A program made the position numbers and the translations under genes. This document shows positions 1-10,762 of a DNA stretch of 64,000 nucleotides, piece by piece (position 1 is the first letter of the stretch; each line of letters opens with the position of its first letter). The notes below the pieces were generated by a model that was not told the origin of the DNA, ran no database searches, and saw only the letters and a list, made by a program, of their open reading frames with translations. The stretch covers positions 160,306-224,305 of the forward strand of contig NW_019775604.1 in the NCBI RefSeq assembly GCF_001039355.2, written 5' to 3'. This DNA comes from Lingula anatina (lineage: Eukaryota; Brachiopoda; Lingulata; Lingulida; Lingulidae).

Positions 1-638
1 ATTATTGAAAATTCATAACCGTTAGATCTAGTTAATATAATATTGTTTATAAAATCATCAATAATTGTCTTAAAAAGTCGCACTATACATGCGTTTCAAT
101 GTTTCTCACATAAACAAATTAAGAACCATAAAGAAAATATGATTTAAAATTAATTTAAAAAGTTGATATTATCACAAGTGATCCGAAAACCTAACGCCAG
201 AAAAACAGTTATTTTAAGTTATGTGAGGATTTTTTGTGCATTTTTACCTAGAATGCCCTGTTATCAGAGAAATAAGCCTAAGTGATTACGACATATTTGA
301 TACTACTGATTGGCTAGGTAAATATGAATTGACGTGAAGTACAACAGTGCGGCGACGCTTGTACTTTTCACCATTTTTTTATCGTGAAAAGTAATGGAAT
401 TTAATAACAGCGCTTAAATCTTCCTATGGTTTAGTGCTATTATAAATACGCACTTTTTAAAGTCAGCTGGGCCTCATCCCGGTTGGAAAGAAAACTAGAG
501 GCAGAAAAAGGCTTCTGTTCCAAAACCAACTAAAGAAAAACACAGGAATGACCACACAAAGAAAAATGTGGGATGCAAAAAGGAATCGGACGCTGAAACT
601 GGCCTTAAAGGTCGCCGAGGGTCATAACGACCATGGTT

Positions 639-639
<1 letters not shown>
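1..639. other. Gene-poor AT-rich DNA
   Basis: I see no coding frame, RNA gene or mobile element here. The last 150 bases are somewhat richer in G and C and run into the GA microsatellite that follows. Confidence 0.6.

Positions 640-683
<44 letters not shown>
640..683. repeat. (GA)n microsatellite
   Basis: About 22 uninterrupted GA units. It is the first of six GA tracts in the window, all with the purine strand on plus. Confidence 0.95.
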
Positions 684-687
<4 letters not shown>

Positions 688-913
688 TTGATACTTTTTA
701 CGCCATACTTGGCTGGTAAAATTATCCAAAGGTAAAGAATAATAATAATACATTCTAGATCGTAAGTTACTTATTACTACATATTCAATTTTACAGGAAT
801 AGACCTTAGTAGTGAGAGCAATACATTATAAATGATGTAGCCAGTATACTGCGTGGAAGATGCAGCAAAGTTTTTTCTCAAAAGAGAGGCTAATGTACCA
901 GTATCTAGCAACA

Positions 914-914
<1 letters not shown>

Positions 915-950
<36 letters not shown>
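915..950. repeat. (AC)n microsatellite
   Basis: About 18 uninterrupted AC units. The minus-strand frame at 777-977 reads through it as a run of Val-Cys, so that frame is repeat-derived and not a gene. Confidence 0.95.
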
Positions 951-954
<4 letters not shown>

Positions 955-2251
955 GATGTCTCCCTTGCAATGCGCATTCAGTTAGAATCAGTTCGTCCCG
1001 TCCGATTAAAATGACTTGTCTTTTTGGCGTCAGGTTACTCAAATTAAAAAGACCCATTATCGGGGCGTATTGGCCTCGTTCATCAAACTGGGCATATGAT
1101 GATGTTAGGTTGTCTGAATAACGGACCAGATTATTTGAGAAATGAACCAGTCTTTAATTACGACCCTAAGAGAATGCCTTTCTTTGTTTCATGGCTTAAT
1201 GCTGCATAAGAAATTGCATAAGAAATTGCATTAAGCGCGTTTTATGGCGACAAAAATAACTATATAAGATAAAGTGCATTAAGTTAATGTGAAACAAATT
1301 GCATAAATTTGATTTTGATCGACTTTTTAAAGACTCAAGACATTTTCCACCAAATACGTATAAGCTTAATCGCTATAGTTTTGGCTACATCATAATATAA
1401 TTTGAACGAAGCGGCAAACGTTACATTGAGAGATATATAATGGGCATAGCCCCTCCCCCCCCTCCCCATATGATTATTGCAGCCGCTTTGTTCCAAAAAT
1501 TATGAAAATAATTACACTGTCCCCATATTAAAGTCGTGAATCGAGAACGAAAAATGATCCGTTTGTCAAAGTAGACCAACATTTCATTGTAAGTGCAGTT
1601 CAGTATTATCCATGAATTAACGGTGAAGCCAAAGTGAAAATTAAAAGGTCCTGTTTTTGTAACGCTGGGCCCACCTTTGTCGCCTTTGCAAGTACCTTAC
1701 TCTCCTGACGCGTGTACTTATCTAAGTACCAAGCACCTTTTTCATATATGAACAGCACGCTTGCACTCAAGAACAGGGAATAGCCGTAGGATGATTTTTC
1801 TGGTAAAATCTCCCGACGAGTCATAGATACTCCATCATCTTTTTTACACGAGTTTCTGTCCTTTGCTAATGTGCCTCTTCATAAAATCCGTTTTAGGGAA
1901 TGATATTATTATTTAAAGAATTGCGGTACATATACCGTGTGTAATGATAGAAATTTTCTAGACAAGGAATTTCATACATGTAATCATTGCAAAGACACGA
2001 GGAACATTCTTTTATATGGCAACAGTTTTTATCAGTTTTCATTATCTGTATACTTACATTTACAAACAGGGTTCTGTTTCACATAAAAGTCCTTAAGCCT
2101 GAAAAATGTATTAAAATTTTAGACCAAATTTTTAGTTCATTTTGACTCTCGATAGAATAGTTGTTAAAAGAAATACTGTCTTTTTATAACAATAATGGCG
2201 TGGATAATGTTTCAGACCCAATACTCTATTTAATGAGATTACTATGGGTTT
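951..2251. other. AT-rich DNA without recognised genes
   Basis: It holds a short direct repeat around 1203-1227 (a 12-base unit, ATAAGAAATTGC, twice) and a C-run cluster at 1450-1467. The only frame of note, minus 1606-1824, is 72 codons with no recognisable motif. I see nothing else. Confidence 0.5.
1450..1467 (-). other. C-run cluster (minus-strand G-quadruplex candidate)
   Basis: Runs of 4, 8 and 4 cytosines are separated by single thymines. The minus strand therefore carries enough adjacent G-runs to fit a four-tract quadruplex if the run of eight is split. This is motif evidence only. Confidence 0.4.
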
Positions 2252-2429
2252 CAGGGGCGGATCCAGAGATATTTATTGACAGTCTTCCAAATTATCTTGG
2301 TTGATCCATCCTCATTTTTGACCGTCTTCCGACAGAAAAAGTTAGATACCCGTCTATATAAAATCTTGAAAAGACTTGAAATTCTGACCGTCTTCCGGAA
2401 GACCAGAAGACGCCCTAAATCCGCCCCTG
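2252..2429. mobile_element. MITE with CAGGGGCGG termini, copy 1
   Basis: A 178-bp element that starts CAGGGGCGGATCC and ends ATCCGCCCCTG, which are near-perfect terminal inverted repeats. It is flanked on both sides by GGTTT, a plausible 5-bp target-site duplication. The interior repeats a GACNGTCTTCC word several times. A second copy lies at 29393-29569, which shows that the unit is mobile and not a chance hairpin. It has no transposase and must be non-autonomous. The CAGG-type termini resemble hAT-superfamily elements, but the usual hAT duplication is 8 bp, so the superfamily call is tentative. Confidence 0.75.
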
Positions 2430-3216
2430 GGTTTGTCTTGAACTGTTGTCCACATTTTTTTTGGGGTTTAAAAGTGTAGGCTTAAAAAATCTCGGGCTAA
2501 CTTTTGTGAGGCTGGTCTCAGGAGATGGCGATTAGCTGTCGGTTACAGCGAGATGCAATTTTCCCCTGAGGATTAGACCAGAAATGGTGCTAGATGATAC
2601 TTTTCGCAAAAGAATTTCAATTGATTACTGTCTGATGGTATACAGGTTGTGAAGAAGACCTAATCGTTATCAGCGTAAGAATACAATTTGCTTAGTAATG
2701 GAACTGGAATATAACATGTATACAAAAGGTATTGTCTGTTATGCACCACTGAAGAAATAATATTAATAGCAGAAAAAAATGAATCGAATACAAGAATATG
2801 CTATTAGGACCTTAAAATTAAAAACCTGACAAATGTATTAATAAACAGATAAAAAAGATTAAAAATCAACGAACGAATAAATGTAAAGATGGATAAATAC
2901 ATAAATATACTTATAAATACAAAAATATCCATTTTGTTTGGAAAGGAATATACCAGGAACATGGTAAATATAGAAAATCCATTTCTAATCAATTGTTTCC
3001 GGTCTCAATTTAGCAGTATAGCAAACGAATAAAAAATAAGATATCCCTTGACACACTCAGAACTAAAATTTGAGTGTTTTAGTGAGGAACGTTTAGTAAC
3101 CCATTGTAACGTGCCAAGGTTAACTTCTCGCTCTTTTATCAATACAGGATCGTAAACGTTAACTTTGACGCCGTTTTTATCATTTCATTAACAGGAAAAT
3201 AGAATATGATACAACT
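2430..3216. other. AT-rich DNA, nothing recognised
   Basis: The A-rich stretch at 2760-2990 gives a minus-strand 62-codon hydrophobic frame (2804-2992) rich in Phe, Ile and Leu. That is the expected translation of poly-A/T-biased DNA, and I see no other support for a gene. Confidence 0.5.
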
Positions 3217-3256
3217 CTACACTACACTACACTACACTACACTACACTACACTACA
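3217..3256. repeat. (CTACA)n pentanucleotide repeat
   Basis: About eight tandem CTACA units. It sits at the left edge of the diverged duplication that follows. The second copy is preceded by a different pentamer tract, CAATA, at 4110-4136. Confidence 0.9.
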
Positions 3257-3540
3257 ATAAAAGGATTTTGAATGTAATGAGAGAACAGTTGCTTTCAGTC
3301 CTGCTTCTTGCTACAAGGAATTATATCAATTCAACTGAAAATTGGACTAGCAAAGACAATTGACTCATCTTTGTGACTTACTGTTATTTAAAGTAAACCA
3401 ATGTAGTGATACACTCAAAATCCTCGCAAATTATAAATATAAACGGAAAACCATTTTTCTCTTGAATGTTACAGTGAAGAGAGGCAAAGTTTTCCCCTTG
3501 GATACAGCAGCCAGGTTTGAGTAGTGGTAGTTTTCGATGT

Positions 3541-3576
3541 GTGTGCGTGCGTGCACGAGCGAGCGAGCGCGTTTGT
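3541..3576. repeat. Alternating GTGC/GAGC low-complexity tract
   Basis: Imperfect GTGCGTGCGTGCACGAGCGAG tetramer-like units. Copy 2 of the surrounding duplication retains only a short GTGTGTGG remnant, so the tract expanded in copy 1 or contracted in copy 2. Confidence 0.75.
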
Positions 3577-3954
3577 GCGTGGGAGGCGAGTTATCTATTA
3601 TACTTAAGAAAAGAAACAGTTTTAACACAAAAGTCATTGACATCTGCACGCCCGCACCCTGTTATTGTAACACATTTGTTTGTTTTTGCTTGAGAAATCG
3701 GTGTTTTTCATTTATTCCACAATATTTCGACCTGTTGATAATAATTGTCACGTTTAAATTCGCGTGACTAAGTAGCTATTACATCCATTTTGGAAAAAAA
3801 TATTAATGCAAAAGCCCAAGAAAACATTCCAATGTTGGCGTTTTGTTATTGTATATGCCATTTTTTTGTTTTCGATGTAATGTTTATTACTGAAACGCTT
3901 ATCGACTATAAAAGATGATGAGTAATCGTCTTACTTTTTAACACCTTTACTAAG

Positions 3955-3955
<1 letters not shown>

Positions 3956-4002
<47 letters not shown>
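3956..4002. repeat. Compound (TG)n(GA)n microsatellite
   Basis: About 14 TG units lead directly into about 9 GA units. At the equivalent place in duplicate copy 2 (4697-4728) only a GA tract is present. Confidence 0.95.
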
Positions 4003-4109
4003 AAGAGTTGGGAGGTTAGGGGGAGAGGGGGGAGGCAGAAGTAGCTGTAGAACAAAATACAGTTTCGGTGACATGACCGCTTCACATCGTCTTCAGCAGA
4101 CCCGAAAAT

Positions 4110-4136
4110 AACAATACAATACAATGCAATACAATA
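4110..4136. repeat. (CAATA)n pentanucleotide repeat
   Basis: About five imperfect CAATA units at the junction between the two diverged duplicate copies, in the same relative place as the CTACA tract before copy 1. Confidence 0.75.
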
Positions 4137-4693
4137 AAAAGATTTTTGATGGAATGAGAACAGTTGCTTTCAATCCTGTCTCTTGCTTCAACAAATGATA
4201 AACTAAATATAAACGAAACACCAATCTTTTATAATTGTCACTGTGACGAAAGGCAAAAATTTGTCCATTGACTGCAGGGGACAAATTTAACTAGTGGCAG
4301 TTTTCGAGATGTGTGTGGGAGGCAATTTAGCTATTGAGCTAATTAAAGAAACAGTTTTAACACACAAGTCACTGACATCTGAACGCCTGCGCCCTGCTAT
4401 TGTAACACATTCGTCTGTTTTTGCTTGAGAAATTGTTTTTCATTTATTCGACAATTTATTGACCTGTTTTTAAAATTGTCACGTTTAGGTTCGCGTGAGT
4501 AGGTGACTATTACGTCTATTTGAGAAAAATTAATGAAAAAGTCCAAGAAAACCCTTCAGCGTTGGCGTGTTTGTATTATATATGCCACTATGTTTGTTTT
4601 CATCGAGGTAATTTTAATTACTGAAACGCTAATCAACTATAAAGGAGAATGAGTATTTGTCTTACCTTTTAACACGTTTACTAAGATGTGGGA

Positions 4694-4730
<37 letters not shown>

Positions 4731-4832
4731 TTAGGATGAGGGGGCGGAGGGAATAGTAAAAGTAGTTGTCGATCAAAATGCAGTTTCGGTGACGGGACTT
4801 ATTCACATCGTCTCCACCAGACCCGCAAACCT
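4130..4832. repeat. Diverged tandem duplication, copy 2
   Basis: Second copy of the 3252-4110 unit, shorter by about 150 bases. The order of shared blocks is the same, ending with the GCAGTTTCGGTGAC and TTCACATCGTCT words. I see no coding capacity conserved between the copies, which argues that the unit is non-coding. Confidence 0.8.
4697..4728. repeat. (GA)n microsatellite
   Basis: About 16 GA units inside duplicate copy 2. Confidence 0.95.
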
Positions 4833-5086
4833 GGACAATAAATCCGCATGAGCAGCCGGCCAGCCAGTCGAGTGACCAACAGGCTGTTAAATTACCCTTG
4901 GTTTAACGGTCGTTTACAGACACCGGACACCATTGTTGAACTGTCATCAATGTCCACTCCGACACGTCCTTACACTTAAAGACTGCAATGGCCGTGTTTG
5001 ACTGGCGGCGCGCTGACCAGTGGGTAAAGTGGACTGGAAAATGGAGACTACAGAGTCGCTTTGGAATTACGGCAGGGTCTTAGCAC
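4833..5086. promoter_or_regulatory. GC-richer island, candidate regulatory DNA
   Basis: About 250 bases of visibly higher G+C and high complexity, without microsatellite or open frame, between repeat-rich flanks. It includes a CACCATTGTTGAAC word that resembles a Sox site and a GGCGGCGCGCTG stretch. Islands like this in AT-rich animal DNA are sometimes conserved regulatory elements. I have no conservation data, so this is inference. Confidence 0.2.
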
Positions 5087-5316
5087 ATGGACATGTCTTT
5101 TAGTGTGTTTGTGGCACCTAGGTGTCAAGTCTAGTTGACAAGCAGATTGAACTTCCTACTCTCTTTCTTTCTTATAAGGAGTAGGGGACAAATCCACAGT
5201 CTTTCTTTTATTCGACGTCAACTCTTTTTCTCCCTTTATCTTTTATTATTTTCTCCTTTTCCTTTTATCTTTTATTCATAAAATTTATCAAATGCTAGAA
5301 TATGCTATGAGGGCCA
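5087..5316. repeat. 230-bp duplicate flanking assembly gap, copy 1
   Basis: Nearly identical to 5318-5547, with equal length and only a few differences near the T-rich 3' third. It ends exactly at the 'n' at 5317. The most economical reading is an unmerged overlap between two contigs. Confidence 0.9.
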
Positions 5317-5317
5317 N
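5317..5317. other. Assembly gap (single n)
   Basis: One undetermined base exactly between two copies of a 230-bp sequence. Confidence 0.9.
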
Positions 5318-5547
5318 ATGGACATGTCTTTTAGTGTGTTTGTGGCACCTAGGTGTCAAGTCTAGTTGACAAGCAGATTGAACTTCCTACTCTCTTTCTT
5401 TCTTATAAGGAGTAGGGGACAAATCCACAGTCTTTCTTTTATTCGACGTCAACTCTTTTTCTCCCTTTATCTTTTATTATTTTCTCCCTTTCCTTTTTTC
5501 TTTTATTCATAAAATTTATCAAATGCTAGAATATGCTATGAGGGCCA
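5318..5547. repeat. 230-bp duplicate flanking assembly gap, copy 2
   Basis: It starts immediately after the 'n' with the same bases as position 5087 and continues past 5547 into sequence absent after copy 1. This is the pattern of one contig ending and an overlapping one starting. Confidence 0.9.
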
Positions 5548-5745
5548 TAAGTCAGAGGAAAATCCACAGACTTTCTTTTATTCGGCATCAACTCTTTTTT
5601 TTTCTCTTTCTCTCTTATTAGCAGAAGGTACAAATCCGAGAATACTGTAGGAGAAAAATCCATAGCCTTTCTTATTTCGACACCAACTCTTTCTTTTGGC
5701 CTTTGCTTTTTATATCACTTAATACATTACAAAAAAACGGAGCCC

Positions 5746-6629
5746 TTAATATCACACTGTAACTTAAGGTTTGAAATATATGCAAATTAATACAGATACC
5801 TATTTACTTGCTACCTGGCAACAACAAATTCTATGGCATAATATTAGGAGTTCCGTTTCTCAAAACACAAACAGATATAATTATATACTATTATAAAATG
5901 CGAAGTCTAGACAATAGATATAAATTGCGATTGACGCAGCGATTAATTCATTGGTGTGTTTGAATGTTTGAATGTTGGTGTGTTTGAATGTTTTAAATTA
6001 TGTCGCATTTGCTAAATATTGTGAACGGGAAGTTCTCATTGCGAAACGACTAGTTTCCTGTGTCACCTCTAACATGCACACGGGTACATGTATAAAGTAC
6101 ATTCTAGTGAAAATGAAACTTTTGCAGTGAAATAAAACACAAGTTGCGAGACATTTATTGTATAAACTGAAGTCTCTTTGTGTAAAAACACAATAAAATA
6201 TTTATTTTTTACCAATTTTTGATGAAAGATTTCTAACATACTGCAACTGCGTTTCAAAATTCAAAAAATAATACAATAAAAAAAATAATAATTTCACTAT
6301 GCTAGAAATATAAAACTAAAGAAAGCAGGTGTATCATTTCCTAATTTTGTGTTTTTGTGAGTTAGTGGAAACTGAAATCTAAATTGTTTGTTTTGATCCC
6401 ATGGTTAGCCGACAAAAAATGTATTTTCCAAAAATCAATTTGTTAAGTGATTGTGAATACCATGAGTTAGTGAGAAATGCGATTTATCAATTTACCTAAA
6501 GCAGTGCATTCTTTAGATTGCGTACTGCTTATATAACACATCACATTTCTTTTGAAGTATATTCGAATAGCATGTCTATTCAATTCGTGCGTGAGAGCTT
6601 GCACCCACCAAATGCCTGTCTGATTGGTT

Positions 6630-6635
<6 letters not shown>
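5746..6635. other. AT-rich DNA, nothing recognised apart from a short tandem repeat
   Basis: At 5951-5994 a 24-base unit (TTGGTGTGTTTGAATG plus a repeated TTTGAATG) occurs almost twice. The rest is unremarkable. The 62-codon minus frame at 6069-6257 shows no family resemblance. Confidence 0.5.
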
Positions 6636-6678
<43 letters not shown>

Positions 6679-6684
6679 AGAGAG
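6636..6684. repeat. (GA)n microsatellite with interruptions
   Basis: About 17 GA units, then ATGG, then more GA. Frames on both strands across it (plus 6624-6854, minus 6628-6954) read as Arg-Glu or Ser-Leu runs and are repeat artefacts. Confidence 0.95.
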
Positions 6685-6724
6685 GATTACATAAAAAAGA
6701 GAAGGGGGTGGCAATGCCGATACG

Positions 6725-6744
6725 AAAAAAAAAAAAAAAAAAAA
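6725..6744. repeat. Poly-A tract
   Basis: Twenty consecutive A, followed by an A/G-rich stretch. I see no retroelement body upstream that would make it a tail. Confidence 0.9.
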
Positions 6745-8340
6745 GCAGGAAGAAGATGAATAAGAAGAAGAGAAAGGTGGCAAAACTATCGACACGAAAC
6801 TGGCCCCAACCCTCAAGACGAGCAACCCACAGGGCTTTGAAATACGACGGTTGAGAAAATTACAAGATTTCATATATTTTGATGGATTGGAAAGCACAGG
6901 CTTCATTTGCCAAACACGTGTCTCATCAACGACGCAGTACTCGTGTGCAAGCAAATTAACACGATTTCGTCTTTGTATGTGGTTAATTGTTGGCTATTCA
7001 CGCAATTCCATTAATAGAGACATTGTAGCTACTAACCTCAATTTCGTCCAATGATCACTTATTGCGAGTTTGGTGGAAAGCCTACCTAAATAATCCCTGC
7101 ATTGGTAACAATACTTAATTATGTGATTAACTGTAGACCACACAAGGAGCAATTAGTCAATATTGAAGACGGTTTCTTATGAAAAATACGCTGGTTGAAA
7201 AAGGCAAAGGTAAAGGTAAAAGTGTTAATATAACAACTTCTGCGATTGCAAAATAGTTAATGGAATTTGTTACACAACTATACACAACAAAACCTACATT
7301 AATATAAATTGCGTTTTTTCTCTTTTTTTAATCCTTTGTTCTCTTTTTTATTATTGCATAGAGAAATTCATACGAGATCTCGCAAGGTACCTTACGTTAG
7401 AAAAGATGGCAATGGTTCGACCAAATAAAATCCAAATATTTGATTTAATATCATTAATAAAAGCAAGAATAAAGAAGAGCGTTTGCGTGCTTCGTATCAC
7501 CGAAACATACACGTGCTAGCCAAAAATTGGGTTCTAAGAGTTACATTATTGCATAAAAGGGGATAAAACCCCTTTAATATAATATTTTACCTACACGAAT
7601 CTTTACCTATAATATTGGGACACATGCACTTTGATATATTTGCTCTTCAACGTTCTGAGTGGCACAATATACCACGTGTATTGCCATCAAAGTCCACAGT
7701 CGTTCCTCTACACCCGTAAATCATTCTTGCATGCCTTATCATTTTCAAAGATTTGAACCTCATTTTCACATGGAAAATAAAACAGGTGTAACAGGACCTG
7801 AAATTCACGTTTGGGAAAGAATGCTTAACTCATTATTAACAGTGTATTTTTATACAGAAGAACCTAGATATTCGTTCATCGTCGTTGTGACACTTGTCGA
7901 ATAAGAAAGCGCGGGAAAAATAAAAAAAAATATGAAAAAATAAAACGCGCATGAAAAACAAATATGGGGTGATGAAACCCCTAAGATAATGTAAATTTTA
8001 TAAAAAATTCCAGTCGGATATCAAATGGACATGTGTTGCGTAACCTTTTTTCGCATTAAGGTTGAACGTCCTCATAATTCGGATAAGGGTATCGGGCTCC
8101 TCCAATGTGTCGATTAAATAAGCGGAATTTTAAGATTAAAACTTTGACCGTGTTATAAATAGCATGTTAACCGTCCCTGCTTTTAGTAGGAAAGAGTTTT
8201 TCAAACATGAACATAAGACTCTGCATAGTTTTTTAAAATAAAAACGACAGTATATGGCATAAAATTAATAAACAACAAATATGAAATAACAACAACAATA
8301 ACAATTAAATAAAATCGCAATATATACATATATTTAAAAA
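6745..8340. other. AT-rich DNA, no gene supported
   Basis: The 81-codon plus frame at 7659-7904 has no recognisable domain, signal peptide or repeat, and its length is expected by chance. Two small C/G-run hairpins (7556-7575 and around 7966-7981) are the only other structures. The last 120 bases are extremely AT-rich and stop abruptly at the island beginning near 8350. Confidence 0.5.
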
Positions 8341-8355
8341 CTTACAGTCTTTAGA

Positions 8356-8544
8356 ATGATGGCGTTTTTAGTTGTTCTCTTTGTCGTCTCTTTGATCACC
8401 AATGCGACACATGCGGCGCTCAAGTTTACCCGACCGTTGCTTGACTTTCACTGCGGCCTTCCTGCGGCTAGCCAGTCGGTATTTATAGTGAGTAGCTGGT
8501 CACGACTAGCGAGAAAAGCCCTCAACTCACTCCGCTTCAAGTAA
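8356..8544 (+). CDS. Possible small secreted peptide (62 codons)
   Basis: I do not recognise this frame. Its first 20 residues look like a classical signal peptide: Met-Met-Ala, then a hydrophobic core (FLVVLFVVSLI), then Asn-Ala-Thr-His-Ala with small residues suited to cleavage before Ala21. The remaining 42 residues contain one Cys and a basic C-terminal half (RLARKAL, LRFK). The ATG has A at -3, and G+C rises sharply at the start codon after very AT-rich DNA. An ATA/GTGAGT at 8485-8493 could be a splice donor, so this may instead be a first coding exon ending near 8487. No downstream exon or poly-A signal was identified. A chance frame in a GC-richer island is equally plausible. Confidence 0.22.
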   Translation: MMAFLVVLFVVSLITNATHAALKFTRPLLDFHCGLPAASQSVFIVSSWSRLARKALNSLRFK

Positions 8545-9110
8545 TCACGCCCCAGAGAAGATGTGGTCCCGCGTGAGCTAGAGGTTGGAGCCGCAAGGAT
8601 GAGACACTCGGTGTGTCAAAAGTCTGTGTATTATTTTTCGGCTCGAGTTGCAGTTATCAGACTGAAAAAAAAAAAGAGAAAAAGTATGGGAGAGTAATTA
8701 ATGCGTGACGTGGATATCTTTACTGGCGTTAAATTAACAGTCCTGCACTTGTTTCGAACCTGGACCTACAAAATGGTAGTTGTGCCAAGTGCATGAGTAT
8801 GTGAACACCCCTGTAGGCGTCAAAGACAACACAAGTGATACATCTAAGGAATTCCTAATGCGTTAAGTTATGGGGCGTAGCTGGACTATTCCATATTGTT
8901 CACTTGCAGCTTTGTCAGGGGAGACAATCGGACGTAATCCGACAATTTTCAAGTAAATCTTCAGGGATGAGTGCGACACGGGGGAACACGGCTAAGAGCA
9001 TCGTGTTGAATGCATAGTGTGCAGAGCCCCCTCACGAGGCGTGGACCACCTGGTACAGAAAGCAGACGATCGCGTTGCTCATTTCATGCTGATTTCATTA
9101 TGGCGTAATC
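8545..9110. promoter_or_regulatory. GC-richer island downstream of the small frame
   Basis: Complex, microsatellite-free sequence, except for a short A-run near 8665, with notably higher G+C at 8545-8620 and 8900-9080. It could be 3' untranslated sequence of the 8356 frame, an intron, or a regulatory element. Nothing in it decides between these. Confidence 0.18.
8744..8793. other. Nested 50-base hairpin, tRNA-like in part
   Basis: TGCACTTG (8744-8751) pairs perfectly with CAAGTGCA (8786-8793). Inside lies a smaller CCTAC/GTAG helix. On the minus strand the inner part contains GGTTCGAA, which resembles the B box of tRNA genes. The arm spacing does not fit a real tRNA: there is no D arm and it is too short. 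It could be a degenerate tRNA-derived repeat or chance. Confidence 0.25.
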
Positions 9111-10400
9111 TGTCAATTTCAAAAGCTTGACGACGGCATGAGTCCCTGTCAGACACGATTCGATGAATTCTCAAATATTTTGTTTGACATTTGTTCTATG
9201 TGACAAACGAGGGTGAACATTTCATTCGTTGTCATTTCGATAAGTGAGTTTAATTCTTTTAAAAGCCATCAAATCAATATCATCATCTTTCACGATAACA
9301 GTCAGCTTCCACAACTGTGAATCGCTACATCCTTTGTCAAAAAATTGCTTATTGCCTCTGTCTTCTTTTCACTTTGATATGATCGTGTTTACTTTTTTTC
9401 TGAAACGTTACAACATCTTAAGTGAAAATAATTTCATGAATGAAAGATACCGGATTAAACGGACGCATCACTGTTGCGGGTACCGTGTTATTTGAACACA
9501 GAGACACGTCTGTACTATACTTTACTACAAATGATTCTTTTGAAGTCCCCAGCCAATCTCAGTAACATAAAAATTCAGCTGTTTTTGTCTCCGTACCGTT
9601 ATGAGACTTCTTATAAGCCATGCAGGCTATAATGAAACACAGAAATTCAACCAGGGCAGCCAGCAAGCTAAACCTTTGAAGTTTGTCCAATAGTTCATCA
9701 GGTGCTATATTTCTCGTGAATTGTATGTAATTTTTTTTTAAATACTTTTTATGTACTTTTATTTTTAGTACAAGACGAATCTCCTCGTAACGAGTTAGTG
9801 GAAGAAAAGTTAACGGTCTCTTGCTGAACTCCATAAGATATGTTTCAATATACTGAAACACACGTATATGTAGCAAAGTAAAGTTGTCACAATGGCTCAA
9901 TTTTCATGTCAATTTTCAGTCGCAAAATGTTTCAGTTTTACGTAAATAAGTGCGCATGTTAATTGTTTTGCTTTATTCTAGTGCACGCCGCTATATTACT
10001 TATTTATGTCATCGCCCACGACTTAAACTAGATTGTATCAATGCTTTTTTAGCCACGTGCAACGAGTTCACCTAATGCAATTTTATGGCCGTCTTACGCG
10101 ACGTTAACATATCATGACGTAAATTTAAAGTGCTTACAAAATAGCTTTAAGGCTAAATTCTCTCCTTTTAGTGGCAATTTATCAACTTACACGTACATAA
10201 GTGACTATAAAGAGAGACAGTACACCTACTGTTTGGTATTCTTTGTATTGAATGACGCTTTTATCCTTTCAGTTCGAGTGTCTTGCATAAAGCACATTTA
10301 TGACTTCTTACAATTATGATAATTTATTTTCTTAACACTTGACACAGGCCTAGAAAATCATTGGACCAATCGTAATTCTTCCACAGTTACCTATGGTTAA

Positions 10401-10401
<1 letters not shown>
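9111..10401. other. AT-rich DNA, no gene supported
   Basis: It contains two longer frames, plus 9244-9495 and minus 9559-9900 (113 codons). Neither has a recognisable motif. The minus one is rich in hydrophobic residues near its end but has no family resemblance. Confidence 0.5.

Positions 10402-10431
<30 letters not shown>
10402..10431. repeat. Poly-A tract (30)
   Basis: Thirty consecutive A, the longest homopolymer in the window. No retroelement was identified upstream. Confidence 0.95.
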
Positions 10432-10433
<2 letters not shown>

Positions 10434-10762
10434 AAGCGATCTCATTGCACTTCTACTTCTTCTCTTTCCCCGTTTCCTTTGTTTAGAGCAAAAAATGCAT
10501 TTTATTCTTCTCACCTGAGGCACAGACAAACAGGTCTAAAGGTCGTAGCTTTAATCATCTTCTTAATCTTCTGACATTATACGAACCGAGGTCATTTCTG
10601 TGGCAGGACGCCCTATTATATCTGGGCCTCAAGCTTGATTTCATTTCTAGTTCTAATTTTCTGTCCCTCAATTAAGCATCAAACAGTTGACCATTATCAT
10701 TGAAGACCCCATCTGATGTTGTGAATTTACATTTTACTTATTGGTATATGCGGGCCAAGAGC

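Larger units (their letters stand above)
3252..4110. repeat. Diverged tandem duplication, copy 1
   Basis: This stretch aligns colinearly by eye with 4130-4832. Shared blocks include AGAACAGTTGCTTTCA near the start, GTTTTAACACA and TTGTAACACATT in the middle, and GCAGTTTCGGTGAC-like and TTCACATCGTCT at the end. Copy 1 is longer, with about 100 bases near 3330-3420 that copy 2 lacks. Divergence is clearly higher than in the later duplications, so this is an old genomic event and not an assembly effect. Confidence 0.8.
5190..5745. repeat. Pyrimidine-rich imperfect repeat units
   Basis: The word AAATCCACAG followed by CTTTCTTTTATTCGACGTC and a CT-rich tail occurs at 5190, 5421 and 5560, and in weaker form at 5656. 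The first two are the assembly-duplicate pair. The units at 5560 and 5656, about 97 bases apart, are diverged and so are genuine older tandem copies. Confidence 0.65.

Noticed and set aside
6628-6954. 108-codon minus frame with Ser-Leu repeats
   Set aside because: The low-complexity protein is a direct read-through of the GA microsatellite and the poly-A tract.
7556-7575. Short AAAGGGG/CCCCTTT hairpin resembling a terminator
   Set aside because: Intrinsic terminators are a bacterial feature and the window is eukaryotic. The stem is short enough for chance.
10402-10431. Poly-A tract as a retroelement tail
   Set aside because: No LINE, SINE or processed-gene body, and no flanking target duplication, could be recognised upstream.
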